Below, piece by piece: positions 56,431 to 64,000 of a DNA stretch of 64,000 nucleotides. Within the stretch, counting starts at the first letter, position 1, and each line of letters begins with the position of its first letter. This DNA comes from Paractinoplanes tereljensis (lineage in GTDB: Bacteria > Actinomycetota > Actinomycetes > Mycobacteriales > Micromonosporaceae), in NCBI RefSeq assembly GCF_016862435.1, contig NZ_BOMY01000050.1, positions 62,001 to 126,000 on the forward strand. The letters run 5' to 3'. The notes below the pieces were generated by a model that saw nothing but the letters and a program-made list of their open reading frames with translations, did no database searches and had not been told where the DNA came from. The position numbers were made by a program, and so were the translations under genes.

Positions 56431-58350
56431 ATGATCAACTTCGCCTTTTCCTCGCCGTACGCTGCGCGGGTGTTGAAAGCGTTTCTTGCCGTTGCCGTTG
56501 CTCTTGGTGGAACGGCCGCGGTTCTGCCCGCGCCGGCCGTCTCCGCCGCCACTCCGAAGGCCAGCTCCTCGAAGGTGCTGCCGATCGGGGCCTTCAACGA
56601 GATCGTCGCGGACGGTGCGCACAAGCACCTGTTCATCAGCGACCGGACCGACGGGAAACTGCTGGTCACCGACTATGCCGGGGCCACCGTGGCGCTGCTC
56701 GACGTGCCTTCCTCAGCGGGCTTGCTCGTCAACGGCGACCGGCTTTACGTGGCCGCGCCGGCCTCCTCGGCGATCATCGCCTACGACACCGCGACGCTGG
56801 CGCCGGTGACTTCGTATCTGCTGGACGGGAAGCCGGACCGGCTCGCCTATGCGGGCGGCAAGATCTGGTTCTCGTACGGCGCCGGGGACCTGGGATCTCT
56901 TAACCTGGCCGCCTCTGAAGCCGTGTACTTCACCAGCGAGAACGGGAACTGGTCGAGCATTTCCGACCTGTCCGGTAACAACAGCCGCCTGGTGATCGCC
57001 GGCTCCGGGGAGGTGGCGGTTGCTGACGTCACCGGCGAGACGCCCGACGTGCTTGTCGAGAAGGCGGTCGCCGGCCAGAAGGTCCGCACCGCGCTGACGC
57101 CGGACGGCACCGGCGTGTTGGTGCAGCCCTCCGGCTTCTCGGTGCTGCCGACCGTTCAGCTCCGCACCTCGGACCTGACCGAGACCGCCAGCTACGACGT
57201 CGGCTCGCTGCCCAAGGGAGTGGCGGCCACCGCCGACGGGACGGTCGTGATCGGCGACCCGTATGGCCCGGACCCGTCCGGCATCGACTACTTCCCGGTC
57301 GGCGGCACTGTGCGCCGGGTGGGTCTCTACAACGGCTTCTATGGTGGGGATCAGCTCGCCGGGTTCGCCCTCGAGCCGGGCGGCAGCCGGGCGTTCGGCG
57401 TCGTGGAGAACCTGGTCGGCACGCCGGTGATCTCGCTGCAGGTCTTCGACCAGCCGGCCAAGACGACCCTGACGGGCTCGATCACGATCGAGTCGAATCC
57501 GCTCCTGGTCAATGCCAGCTTCGTGGTGGAGGTCGGTTTCTCGACCGTGGCCGCTATCGGGCGCCCGGTGGAGATCATCCGCTCGGACGGCGTGCGGGTC
57601 GGACCGACGACGGTCCCGGACGGCGTCTTCTCCTTCACCGACAAGGCGCCGGCCACCGCCGGGACGCTGAGCTACCGGCTCACCATCCCCGCGGACGCCG
57701 ACATCAACGCCTTCACGGCGACCGCGACCTCCAGCGTGATCACCGGTTACCCGACGACGCTGACGCTGACCCCCAAGGGCACGACCTACAACTTCGGTAC
57801 GACGGTCACCTTCACGGCGCACCTGGGCAGCACCTACACCAACCGGACGGTCTCTCTTTACGCTGCCTCTTTTGACCAGGGCAAGCGCCTGCTGGTGACC
57901 AAGAAGGTCGACGCCAAGGGCAACGTGACCGCGCCGCTCCGGCTGACCCGCAACACCGTGGTGAGCGCCGTGTTCACCGGCGACACCTGGTTCAAGCCGG
58001 CCTCGGTCGCGGTCACCGTCTACACCCGGGCCAGCGTGTCCACCGCAGTGACGAAGTACTACAAGAAGAGCGGCTCGACGTACATCTTCCACAAGAAGAG
58101 CAACCCGGTGCTGACCACCACGATGACGTCTTCAGCTAAACGGAAGCAGTACCTGACGGTCGAGTACTACTCGGGCGGCAAGTGGCGGGTCGCCAAGGCC
58201 GGTTACTTCGGCATGTCGGTGACCTTCAACGGCACCCACAAGGTCGGCGTGAAGTACCGGGTGCGGGCCGCCTACATCTCCGGCAAGTCGGGCGACACGA
58301 TCAACGCCACGACGTACGGCGCCTACCGCTACTTCACCTTCACCAAGTAG
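56431..58350 (+). CDS. Large secreted beta-propeller/Ig-like protein
   Basis: Protein of 639 residues with a signal peptide (RVLKAFLAVAVALGGTAAVLPAPAVSA). Residues about 45-330 resemble a WD/YVTN-like beta-propeller (NEIVADGAHKHLFISDRTDGKLLVTD, DGKPDRLAYAGGKIWFSYG). Residues about 345-530 contain two Ig-like/bacterial surface domains (PAKTTLTGSITIESNPLLVN, TTLTLTPKGTTYNFGTTVTFTAHLG), and the end is a Tyr/Lys-rich beta domain. It is likely an exported surface or adhesion protein. The start may be ATG 56431 or GTG 56470. Confidence 0.8.
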   Translation: MINFAFSSPYAARVLKAFLAVAVALGGTAAVLPAPAVSAATPKASSSKVLPIGAFNEIVADGAHKHLFISDRTDGKLLVTDYAGATVALLDVPSSAGLLVNGDRLYVAAPASSAIIAYDTATLAPVTSYLLDGKPDRLAYAGGKIWFSYGAGDLGSLNLAASEAVYFTSENGNWSSISDLSGNNSRLVIAGSGEVAVADVTGETPDVLVEKAVAGQKVRTALTPDGTGVLVQPSGFSVLPTVQLRTSDLTETASYDVGSLPKGVAATADGTVVIGDPYGPDPSGIDYFPVGGTVRRVGLYNGFYGGDQLAGFALEPGGSRAFGVVENLVGTPVISLQVFDQPAKTTLTGSITIESNPLLVNASFVVEVGFSTVAAIGRPVEIIRSDGVRVGPTTVPDGVFSFTDKAPATAGTLSYRLTIPADADINAFTATATSSVITGYPTTLTLTPKGTTYNFGTTVTFTAHLGSTYTNRTVSLYAASFDQGKRLLVTKKVDAKGNVTAPLRLTRNTVVSAVFTGDTWFKPASVAVTVYTRASVSTAVTKYYKKSGSTYIFHKKSNPVLTTTMTSSAKRKQYLTVEYYSGGKWRVAKAGYFGMSVTFNGTHKVGVKYRVRAAYISGKSGDTINATTYGAYRYFTFTK

Positions 58351-58354
58351 CCAC

Positions 58355-59038
58355 TCACCAGGGCAGAACCCCGGCTTCGTCCTGGAAGGTCCCGGTCGGT
58401 CCGGTCGAATCAAGAGTCGCCAGGCGTACGACCTGGCGGGCGCTCTCCTCGACCGGCCGGCCGATCCCGAAGGCGGCGGTCATGTCGGTGGCGGTGGGGC
58501 CCGGCTCGAGGGCGTTGAACTTGATGCCCGGCTGAGCCTTGGCGTACTGCACGGTCAGCATGGTGGCCGCCGCCTTCGACGCCGAGTACAGGGCGAGCGG
58601 CAGACCGAACTCCACCCGCTCCGGGTTGTTCACCGCCCAGAACGAGCCGGCGCTGCTCGAAACGGTGACCACGTTGGGGTTGGCCGATTTGCGCAGCAAG
58701 GGCAGGGCCGCCTCGGTGACTCGCACGATGCCCACCGCGTTCGTGTCGAACGATCGCAGCGCGGCCGGGCCGTCCAGCCCGGTCTCCAGAATGCCGGCGT
58801 TGTGCACCAGCACGTCGAGCCGTCCCTCGGCGGCGTCGATCGTGGCCAGCGCGCCGCTGACCGAGTCGTCGTCGGTCACGTCGAGCTGTACGAACCGCAC
58901 CCCGAGCTCGGCGGCGGCCTTCTCGCCCCGCTCGGGGTCGCGCGCGCCGATGTAGACGTCGTGGCCCAGCTCGCGGAGCTGCCGGGCGGTCTCGAAACCG
59001 ATGCCCTTGTTGGCCCCGGTGATCAGCGTGACGGTCAT
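58355..59038 (-). CDS. Short-chain dehydrogenase/reductase
   Basis: Protein of 227 residues. NAD(P) loop TGANKGIGFETARQL, NAG at LVHNAGILET, catalytic Ser-Tyr-Lys in VTVSSSAGSF...YSASKAAAT. It reduces a carbonyl or oxidises an alcohol; the substrate is unknown. Its ATG lies in the stop of the frameshifted NAD(P)-binding gene (ATGA), so it is the last gene of a coupled XRE/MmyB-led cluster. Confidence 0.92.
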   Translation of the reverse strand: MTVTLITGANKGIGFETARQLRELGHDVYIGARDPERGEKAAAELGVRFVQLDVTDDDSVSGALATIDAAEGRLDVLVHNAGILETGLDGPAALRSFDTNAVGIVRVTEAALPLLRKSANPNVVTVSSSAGSFWAVNNPERVEFGLPLALYSASKAAATMLTVQYAKAQPGIKFNALEPGPTATDMTAAFGIGRPVEESARQVVRLATLDSTGPTGTFQDEAGVLPW

Positions 59039-59687
59039 TCCGATCCTCGTTTCGCTTGTTGCAGGTTGGCGACGAGCTGCTCGCGGCTCTGCCCGTAGAC
59101 GTGGTGCTGCCAGGTGGGGGTGCCGGGACCGCTCCGCCAGGATTCGTGCAGCGGGCTGTGGTCGACGGTGTCGAACCCGAACTGGTCGTAGAGCCGGGTG
59201 ACCAGCTCGACGGCCTCCGGGTAGTCACTCGACACTGCCAGCGCCAGGCGGTCGGGCGTGCCGGCCGGCCGAGCCAGCTGAAACAGCCGCGGAGCCTGGA
59301 TGTGGGTGAAGGCTTTGGCGATCTTCGACGTGGGGAGCTGCTCCTGCCGCAGCTCGTGCTCCGTTTTCCGGCCTTCGTCGATCACCGCAAAGTTGCCGTC
59401 GCGCCAGGCCATGTAGTTGTTGGTGTCCAGCACGACCTTGCCGGCGAGTTCCTGGACGGGCAGGTTGTCGCCGGGCTTGTACGGATAGGCGACGATCGCG
59501 AAGTCGCCGGCCGCCGCGGCCTCCGCCGGCCACCCGGCCCGGGCTTGCGGGCCCAGTTCCTCGACCAGTCCTTTGAGGGTCTCGGGTCCTCGTGAGTTGG
59601 CAATTACGACGTTGTACCCGTTCGCTATCGCCGCCCGAGCGATCTGGCTGCCGACCTCGCCGGCCCGATGATCCCGATGGTGGTCAT
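59035..59687 (-). pseudogene. Frameshifted NAD(P)-binding oxidoreductase (F420-reductase-like)
   Basis: Reading from the ATG at 59687 gives MTTIGIIG and then a shift: the next triplets read a different frame and hit TAG 12 codons later. Restoring one G in the GGGCC tract near 59664-59666 yields GAGEVGSQIARAAIANGYNVVIANSRGP, the Rossmann start of NADPH-dependent F420 reductases and their relatives, with a later VVLDTNNYMAWRDG. The frame continues to the stop at 59037, whose TGA overlaps the SDR start. The whole gene is thus broken by one base in the Gly codon of the dinucleotide loop, or by a sequencing error. Confidence 0.82.
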
Positions 59688-60586
59688 CGGGGCTGAGCCG
59701 GTTGTTGCGTCTCCCGGGCCTGTGTTTCGCGGCCTTGTGTTTCGCGGCCTTGTGTTTCGCGGGCTACGGGTAGGCCGGCCGAGGCGAGGAGAGCCAGTTT
59801 CTCGGCGTCGCTGGACCCGGCGTCGGCGTGGTAAACGACGAGCATCAGGCCGTCCGCGCCACCGATGCTCAGCCGCTCCCGGTTGAGCACCAGCTCCCCG
59901 ACCTGCGGGTGATCGAGCCGAATCGGTGTCCCGGTCTGCCCGCGTACCTCATGGCGACCCCACAGCCGCCGGAATCGGTCGCTGGCCAGCGAAAGCTCCC
60001 CGGTGAGCTCGATGAACCGCGGATCGTCGATGTCGGTACCCACCGCCTGCCGCAGGCTAGCGATGTAGCACTCGGTGATGTTCTCCCAATCCGGGTGAAG
60101 CGCTTGCTGAGCCGGATTCAGGAACAGATCGCGAAGCTGATTCCCGCCCTCACCAAAGCCGGACGAGAGGGCTTGGGCAAGGCTGTTAGAGGCCAGAATG
60201 TCGAAGTAACGCCCCTCGATGAAGGCGGGCTGCGCGAGCGAGTGCAGAAGCTTGAGCGCCCCGGCCGGCACAACCTCCTTGCGCGGCCGACGCCGCCGCT
60301 TCCGCGGAGTGGCCGCGGCCAGCGCGAGCAGGTAGGCGAGGTGTTCATCGTCAAGCTGCAGCACCCGCGCGATGGACTCGAGCACCTGCACGGACGGGTT
60401 GCGATCACGCCCCCGCTCCAACCGAAGGTAGTAGTCGGCGCTGAGCCCAGCGAGCATCGCCACTTCCTCCCGCCGCAGCCCAGGCACGCGCCGTACGCCA
60501 ACGTCCGGGATGCCAACCTGCTGCGGTGTAACCAGCGCCCGGCGGGCGCTAAGAAACTCACCGAGTTCGTTAGATTTCTCGCTCAC
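59684..60586 (-). CDS. XRE/MmyB-type transcriptional regulator with RETQ repeats
   Basis: Protein of 300 residues: N-terminal HTH (RRVPGLRREEVAMLAGLSADYYLRLERGRDRNPSVQVLESIARVLQL) and an MmyB-like ligand domain (residues about 105-260, FDILASNSLAQALSSGFGEGGNQLRDLFL). The C-terminus has four RETQ repeats (ARETQGRETQGRETQARETQ), encoded by 15-bp tandem repeats at 59716-59760. Regulators of this kind often control adjacent SDR genes, as seen here. The stop overlaps the ATG of the next gene. Confidence 0.88.
   Translation of the reverse strand: MSEKSNELGEFLSARRALVTPQQVGIPDVGVRRVPGLRREEVAMLAGLSADYYLRLERGRDRNPSVQVLESIARVLQLDDEHLAYLLALAAATPRKRRRRPRKEVVPAGALKLLHSLAQPAFIEGRYFDILASNSLAQALSSGFGEGGNQLRDLFLNPAQQALHPDWENITECYIASLRQAVGTDIDDPRFIELTGELSLASDRFRRLWGRHEVRGQTGTPIRLDHPQVGELVLNRERLSIGGADGLMLVVYHADAGSSDAEKLALLASAGLPVARETQGRETQGRETQARETQQPAQPR
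59716..59760. repeat. 15-bp tandem repeat (three units) in the regulator C-terminus
   Basis: Units begin at 59716, 59731 and 59746 (each GGCC(T)TGTGTTTCGC or a one-base variant). Read on the minus strand, each encodes Arg-Glu-Thr-Gln plus a spacer residue. The array is in phase with the protein. Confidence 0.85.
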
Positions 60587-60691
60587 AAATCCACGCTATC
60601 CCCAGGCCAGCCGAGGAGAGGGGGTCCTGCTGGACCCCCGGCTCCAGAGGGCTCTGGGGCGCCATCAAGGCCATGCTTAGCGTCAAATCTC

Positions 60692-61864
60692 GTGACCACT
60701 ACAACCACACCAGCCAAGGCACCGACAGCTTCCTGGCCCGCGGTCGTCTCCCTGAGCTTGGGCATCTTCGCCATAGTCATGTCGGAGTTCCTACCCGCCA
60801 GCCTGCTCCCAAGAATCGCCGACGACCTGGAGGTATCGGCCGGCGTAGCAGGCCAGGCCGTCAGCGTGACCGCCTTCGCGGCCGCTCTATCGGCCCTGCT
60901 CATCTCGGTGGTCCTGCCCCGAGCCGACCGACGGCGAGTGAAGATCGGCCTAACCCTGCTAGCGATCATCTCCAACCTGATCGTCGCCCTGGCCCCGAAC
61001 CTCTACGTGCTCCTGGCCGCGCGGCTCCTGCTCGGGGTAGCGCTGGGCGGTTTCTGGGCGATGGCAACGGCGATGGCCGCACATTTGGTGCCCGCTCATC
61101 ATCTAGGCCGAGCACTGACCGTGATCAACTCCGGCGTAGCGGTAGCCACGGTCGCGGCCGTCCCTCTGGGCGCCTGGCTGGGCGATGTCTGGGGTTGGCG
61201 CCCGGTGTTCTTGCTCGGCGCCGGGGTTGCGCTGCTCGCCTTGATCGCGCAGGCGACGACCCTGCCAAGCGTCACGCCCACCGGCGCAAGCGGCCTACGG
61301 GCGCTGGGTTCGGTGCTCCGCTCCGGGGTGGTCCTGGCCGGCTTGTTCGCGATCTTGTTGGTCTTCAGCGGCCACTTCAGCGGTTTCACCTACATCCGCC
61401 CGGCCGCCGAGAGCATGTCGGGGATCGACGCAGGCGGCTTCGCCGCCCTGCTCCTGGTATTCGGCGTAGCGAACTTCCTCGGCACGGCCTTGGCCGGCCC
61501 TTTGGCAGACCGCTCACCGCGTACGGGTGTCTTCCTGTTCCCCGCAGTGCTGGGCGTCGGAATGCTAGCCATGCACATCACCGGCGGTTCGATCGTCGGC
61601 CTGTTCACCGCCACCGCGGTATGGGGCTTCGGCTTCGGCGGAGTGCCGACGACAGTGCTGAGCTGGGGCGCCAGAGCCGAGCCAACCCGGCTGGAGCAGA
61701 TAGGCGGCGCCATCGTGACGGTTTGCAACATCGCAATAGCCATCGGCGCGATCACAGGCGGCGTCCTGGTCGACGAGGTCGCAGCCAACGTGCCGCTACT
61801 GGTCGGAGGCATAGCCGCGATCACCGGCGCCGCACTGCTCACGAGCCTGCGCCAACGTGTTTGA
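60692..61864 (+). CDS. MFS multidrug/sugar efflux transporter
   Basis: Protein of 390 residues with 12 membrane helices and a DHA1/arabinose-efflux-like pattern: LGIFAIVMSEFLPASLLPRIADDLEVSAGVAGQAVSVTAFAAALSALL, GFWAMATAMAAHLVPAHHLGRALTVINSG, and PLADRSPRTGVF. The GTG at 60692 begins MTTTTTPAKAPTASW; the frame upstream is open but runs through the divergent regulator. It is probably controlled by the neighbouring MmyB-type protein. Confidence 0.9.
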   Translation: MTTTTTPAKAPTASWPAVVSLSLGIFAIVMSEFLPASLLPRIADDLEVSAGVAGQAVSVTAFAAALSALLISVVLPRADRRRVKIGLTLLAIISNLIVALAPNLYVLLAARLLLGVALGGFWAMATAMAAHLVPAHHLGRALTVINSGVAVATVAAVPLGAWLGDVWGWRPVFLLGAGVALLALIAQATTLPSVTPTGASGLRALGSVLRSGVVLAGLFAILLVFSGHFSGFTYIRPAAESMSGIDAGGFAALLLVFGVANFLGTALAGPLADRSPRTGVFLFPAVLGVGMLAMHITGGSIVGLFTATAVWGFGFGGVPTTVLSWGARAEPTRLEQIGGAIVTVCNIAIAIGAITGGVLVDEVAANVPLLVGGIAAITGAALLTSLRQRV

Positions 61865-62217
61865 TGGTTTCTCGCGTCGGTGTCGGCTTCCCGCGGCTCT
61901 AGGGGCGGGACGATCGTGGCCCCGATCACCCGTTACAGCTGACGGACAAGCCGACGCCGGACATCCTGAGTTCCTTGACCAAGAGATGGGTCTGTTCGTA
62001 GCAGACGGCCAGGTCTCGGCGCGTCTGAGGATAGTCACTCGACGAGTTACCTCCTTTGCTCCGGGCTTCCGTCTCGACCACGGGTAGGCATCCTGCTCGA
62101 AGGCCTACCGCGCTACCTGGCGACCCAAGTGCCAACTGAGGTTGCCTAGTGCCAACCATCGTTGGGTAGTCAAGGGGTGGTTATTGGTGGTCTACTCGTG
62201 GTGCCAACTGAGGAGAT
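61865..62217. other. 353-bp region without a supported gene
   Basis: Between the MFS and GntR genes. Short open frames are present on the minus strand, none with family features or consistent start signals. The right third contains copies of GTGCCAACTGAGG or its 5' part; nothing else is recognised. It may be a remnant of a former insertion or a long promoter region. Confidence 0.5.
62129..62213. repeat. Direct repeats GTGCCAACTGAGG before the GntR gene
   Basis: The 13-bp sequence occurs exactly at 62129-62141 and 62201-62213, and a shorter GTGCCAAC at 62149-62156; GGTTG and CAACC also form a small dyad at 62140-62157. The last copy overlaps the ribosome site of the GntR gene, fitting autoregulation. 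Confidence 0.65.
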
Positions 62218-62451
62218 ATGGTGCCGCCGCGCTACCGATACGAAGAAATCGCCATAGATCTGCAGAAGCGGATCGATGGTGGAGAGTTTCCACCTGGCGC
62301 TCGCCTGCCGAGTCGACGTGAGTTGATCGAGCAGTACGAGGTCACCGAGCCAGTCATCGACCGCGCGATGTTGATCCTCCGGGTCAAGGGAATCACCGAG
62401 ACCCTCTCCGGCGTAGGCGTCTACGTCCGCGAGGCAGCCGAAGAGGAGTAG
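62218..62451 (+). CDS. Small GntR-family regulator (HTH only)
   Basis: Protein of 77 residues comprising just the GntR winged helix: YRYEEIAIDLQKRIDGGEFPPGARLPSRRELIEQYEVTEPVIDRAMLILRVKGITETLSGVGVYV. There is no ligand domain. ATG at 62218 is very close to AGGAG; GTG at 62221, 5 nt away, may be the true start. Single-domain GntR proteins occur in actinobacterial integrative elements (KorSA-like). Repeats upstream suggest that it binds its own promoter. Confidence 0.85.
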   Translation: MVPPRYRYEEIAIDLQKRIDGGEFPPGARLPSRRELIEQYEVTEPVIDRAMLILRVKGITETLSGVGVYVREAAEEE

Positions 62452-62527
62452 CGCTCGGCTGCCGGCGGTCCCAGTCGATCAGCCTTGCGCCGAGCGATTC
62501 CATCGAAAACGCGCTGAGGAGCAGACG

Positions 62528-62815
62528 ATGACACCCCGTCACATGCGCTGGGAGAGTGCTGGCGCTGACGAACACGCCGCCGCGTACGAAGAAGCCTGCG
62601 CGACGCTGCTGCTCGGCCAAATGGTCCACGACCGGCGCACCGAACTCGGACTGACTCAGGCCGAACTCGCAGAGGGCGCCTGCATGACGCAGCCGCAACT
62701 CTCCCGCCTGGAATCCGGCGGAGCTACCCCTACAGTGCCGCTGGCCCGCCTAGCGGTGGCACTGGATGCAGACCTCGAGATCGCGTTCCGCCCACACACC
62801 TCGGCCGTCGCCTGA
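62528..62815 (+). CDS. Small XRE-family HTH protein
   Basis: Protein of 95 residues with a Cro/C1 HTH: LLGQMVHDRRTELGLTQAELAEGACMTQPQLSRLESGGATPTVPLARLAVALDADLEIAF. The C-terminal helix and size resemble HigA/antitoxin-like XRE proteins, but no toxin gene adjoins it. GAGGAG lies 7 nt before the ATG. It forms a probable unit with the GntR gene 76 bp upstream and ends before a strong terminator. Confidence 0.82.
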   Translation: MTPRHMRWESAGADEHAAAYEEACATLLLGQMVHDRRTELGLTQAELAEGACMTQPQLSRLESGGATPTVPLARLAVALDADLEIAFRPHTSAVA

Positions 62816-62873
62816 CCGAGGTCCGGGCTAGTCCGGACTGAGATCGAGCGAGGCTCATCGATAGGAGGCCGAA

Positions 62874-62915
62874 GCCCTCGCCGCCCTGCGATCGCGCAGG
62901 CAGGCGGGGGCTTTT
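62874..62915 (+). terminator. Rho-independent terminator after the XRE gene
   Basis: A 17-bp stem (14 matching pairs plus wobble) at 62874-62890/62895-62911 with an ATCG loop, followed by TTTT. It ends the GntR-XRE unit before the tRNA. Confidence 0.8.
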
Positions 62916-62931
62916 GCTGTTCAGGGTTGTG

Positions 62932-63016
62932 CGGAGGGCGTGGGATTCGAACCCACGATGAGTTTCCCCATACCGGTTTTCAAGACCGGCGCCATCGGCC
63001 ACTAGGCGAGCCCTCC
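62932..63016 (-). tRNA. tRNA-Ser (UGA anticodon)
   Basis: An 85-nt class II tRNA. The acceptor arms are GGAGGGC/GCCCTCC, the anticodon loop reads CTTGAAA (anticodon TGA), the T-arm is GTGGGTTCGAATCCCAC, and a long variable arm, typical of tRNA-Ser, is present. The discriminator is G; the CCA tail is not encoded. Its 3' end faces the GntR-XRE unit. Confidence 0.95.
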
Positions 63017-63066
63017 CGGTGCTGCGCTCCCAGTTTGCCAGATCGGGTCACGGGGTCTGGCAGGAC

Positions 63067-63098
63067 CTCTTAACCGAAACTTGTATTAAGAGTCTTAA
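63067..63098. promoter_or_regulatory. Dyad CTCTTAA-N12-TTAAGAG with nested TTAAGA-G-TCTTAA palindrome
   Basis: A perfect 7-bp inverted repeat (63067-63073/63086-63092) shares its right arm with a 13-bp palindrome (63086-63098). It is AT-rich, 136-167 bp before the GH30 start, as expected for an operator of a secreted-polysaccharidase gene. Confidence 0.55.
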
Positions 63099-63146
63099 CA
63101 GGCATCTGAGCTGGGAAAACACTACCTAAAGCGGCTCACTTGCCGG

Positions 63147-63175
63147 TTGACAAGGCATCGACCCAGGTGTTTATT
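63147..63175 (+). promoter_or_regulatory. Candidate promoter of the GH30 gene
   Basis: Perfect -35 TTGACA (63147-63152), 17-bp spacer and TTTATT (63170-63175). It would give a leader of about 50 nt with a GGGAG site before the ATG. Confidence 0.5.
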
Positions 63176-63233
63176 GTTCACCGACCTTACCAATCCCGGC
63201 CACGGCCCCCACCACGGCAAGGGAGTCCCCAAC

Positions 63234-64000
63234 ATGTCCATCCCCCATCCCCGAAGAAGGACGCTGATCGTTGCCGCGTCCGCGACGGTTCTCGCGGCGG
63301 CCATTGTGGTCTCGGCGCCGCAGGCCTTCGCGGCCGGTGAGACGGTCAACGTCTTCCTGACCACTACCAGTGACAGCGGTGGCCGCACCGTCACCCGTGG
63401 GCTGCAGCAACAGACCCCCATTCTGTTCGCCGGCAGCAGCGGCAGTGCCAACCAGACCATCACCGTCAACGAGAACACCACCTACCAGCCGTTCGAGGGC
63501 GCCGGCGCGTCGATGACCGACACCGCTGCCTTCGACCTCAAAACATTGCCCGCGGCCACCCAGAGCGACGTCCTGACCAAGCTGTTCAGCAACAGCGCGG
63601 GCATCGGCGTCAGCGCGCTGCGTAACGTCATCGGGTCGTCCGACCTGGCGCAGAACAGCTACTCGTACGACACCACCTGCTGCGACGTGAACGACTTCTC
63701 GCTGTCGCGGGACGCCGACATCCTGGCGTTGACCAAGCAGGCGTACGCCCTGAATCCGAACATGTTCGTCATGGGGTCGCCCTGGTCGGCGCCGACGTGG
63801 ATGAAGGACAACAACGCGTACAGCCAGGGTTATCTGCAGTCGCAGTACTACGCGGCCTACGCGCAGTATTTCGTGAAGTACATCCAGGGGTATCAGGCCC
63901 AGGGCGTGCCGATCCGGTATGTGACCGAGCAGAACGAGCCCGGTTGCTGCGCCGGCTACCCGTCGATGCAGTGGACCACCTCCGGCCTGCAGTACTTCGC
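63234..64000 (+). CDS. Secreted GH30-family glycosidase (3' end outside window)
   Basis: The first 255 residues of a secreted glycosidase. A signal peptide (residues about 1-34, ending QAFAAGE) is followed by the GH30/glucosylceramidase-type fold: the FEGAGASMTDTAAF start of the barrel (residues about 86-100), a SPWSAPTWMKD stretch, and the catalytic acid Glu in VTEQNEPGCCAGYP. It would cleave a beta-glucan, beta-xylan or glycolipid outside the cell. The nucleophile and C-terminal domain lie outside the window. The ATG at 63234 has GGGAG 9 nt upstream. Confidence 0.92.
   Translation, partial: MSIPHPRRRTLIVAASATVLAAAIVVSAPQAFAAGETVNVFLTTTSDSGGRTVTRGLQQQTPILFAGSSGSANQTITVNENTTYQPFEGAGASMTDTAAFDLKTLPAATQSDVLTKLFSNSAGIGVSALRNVIGSSDLAQNSYSYDTTCCDVNDFSLSRDADILALTKQAYALNPNMFVMGSPWSAPTWMKDNNAYSQGYLQSQYYAAYAQYFVKYIQGYQAQGVPIRYVTEQNEPGCCAGYPSMQWTTSGLQYF

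Noticed and set aside
59225-59433. A short separate gene starting at the GTG at 59433
   Set aside because: The frame upstream has full Rossmann-type sequence joined by a single-base shift to the ATG at 59687, so it is part of one broken gene.
61926-62159. Small minus-strand protein in the 61.9-62.2 kb gap
   Set aside because: The start is a GTG without ribosome site and the sequence shows no family features or codon pattern.
62932-63016. attL/attR pair of an integrated element
   Set aside because: No second copy of the tRNA 3' end was found in the gene-poor region to its left or elsewhere in the window by eye, and no integrase is present.
1-64000. CRISPR arrays, insertion sequences or prophage genes
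   Set aside because: No regularly spaced repeats, transposase motifs, terminal inverted repeats or phage structural genes were seen.

Overview
The window is high-GC actinobacterial chromosome. GTG starts are frequent, many transcripts look leaderless (TANNNT, then 6-8 nt, then the start codon), and actinobacterial markers are present: a Bpa/PafE proteasome activator, EccB of type VII secretion, TY-Chap, DUF5926, DUF4192, DUF6457 and AIM24 proteins, and an LCP ligase. The set best fits Micromonosporaceae, probably Actinoplanes or a close relative; the genus is inference. There is no insertion sequence, prophage or CRISPR array. One tRNA-Ser(UGA) gene is present. Both window ends cut genes: a DUF4192 protein on the left and a GH30 glycosidase on the right.

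Layout. 0-9 kb: DUF4192 fragment; molybdenum-cofactor genes (fdhD opposite mobA-DUF6457); TY-Chap chaperone; secreted beta-propeller lipoprotein; Lrp regulator divergent from a DDAH-type amidinohydrolase; Bpa; two coupled HAD phosphatases. 9-25 kb: serS, membrane protein, OsmC, metallopeptidase, AIM24, pheA, lipoprotein, ACT and PAS proteins, NERD protein, arginine deiminase behind a DmdR/IdeR-like iron box, GH16-like protein, DUF5926, GAF histidine kinase, GDPD-rhodanese pair, LCP protein and a DUF485-actP acetate symporter operon. 25-30 kb: flavin reductase, small orphan protein, DUF433/PIN toxin-antitoxin-like pair, VOC protein and ABC-2 exporter. 30-38 kb: a second solute:sodium symporter pair, a DUF4153-like membrane protein, an OmpR/histidine-kinase pair and a LytTR/LytS pair, separated by an intergenic region with DnaA-box-like repeats.

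38-48 kb: a secreted PET-hydrolase/cutinase-type polyesterase beside a decayed TetR regulator; a sugar transferase; Fpg/Nei and a GT4 glycosyltransferase sharing a 25-bp divergent promoter; and a three-gene operon (nucleotidyltransferase, glycerol-1-phosphate-dehydrogenase-like enzyme, CDP-alcohol phosphatidyltransferase) that may make an unusual sn-glycerol-1-phosphate-based polar lipid. 48-58 kb: aminotransferase, CorA, EccB, cyclophilin, rhomboid with a zinc-binding head, and a SoxR regulator divergent from a split transketolase. 58-64 kb: SDR, a frameshifted NAD(P)-binding oxidoreductase and an XRE/MmyB regulator in one coupled cluster, an MFS exporter, small GntR and XRE regulators next to tRNA-Ser, and the GH30 gene.

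Strongest candidates for a second look: the polyesterase with its stack of dyads, the G1P/CDP-alcohol lipid operon, the DnaA-box cluster at 36.3 kb, the 21-bp-phased repeats before actP, the iron box before arcA, and the single-base frameshift in the 59 kb oxidoreductase. All gene functions are read from sequence motifs and family knowledge; no database search was possible.
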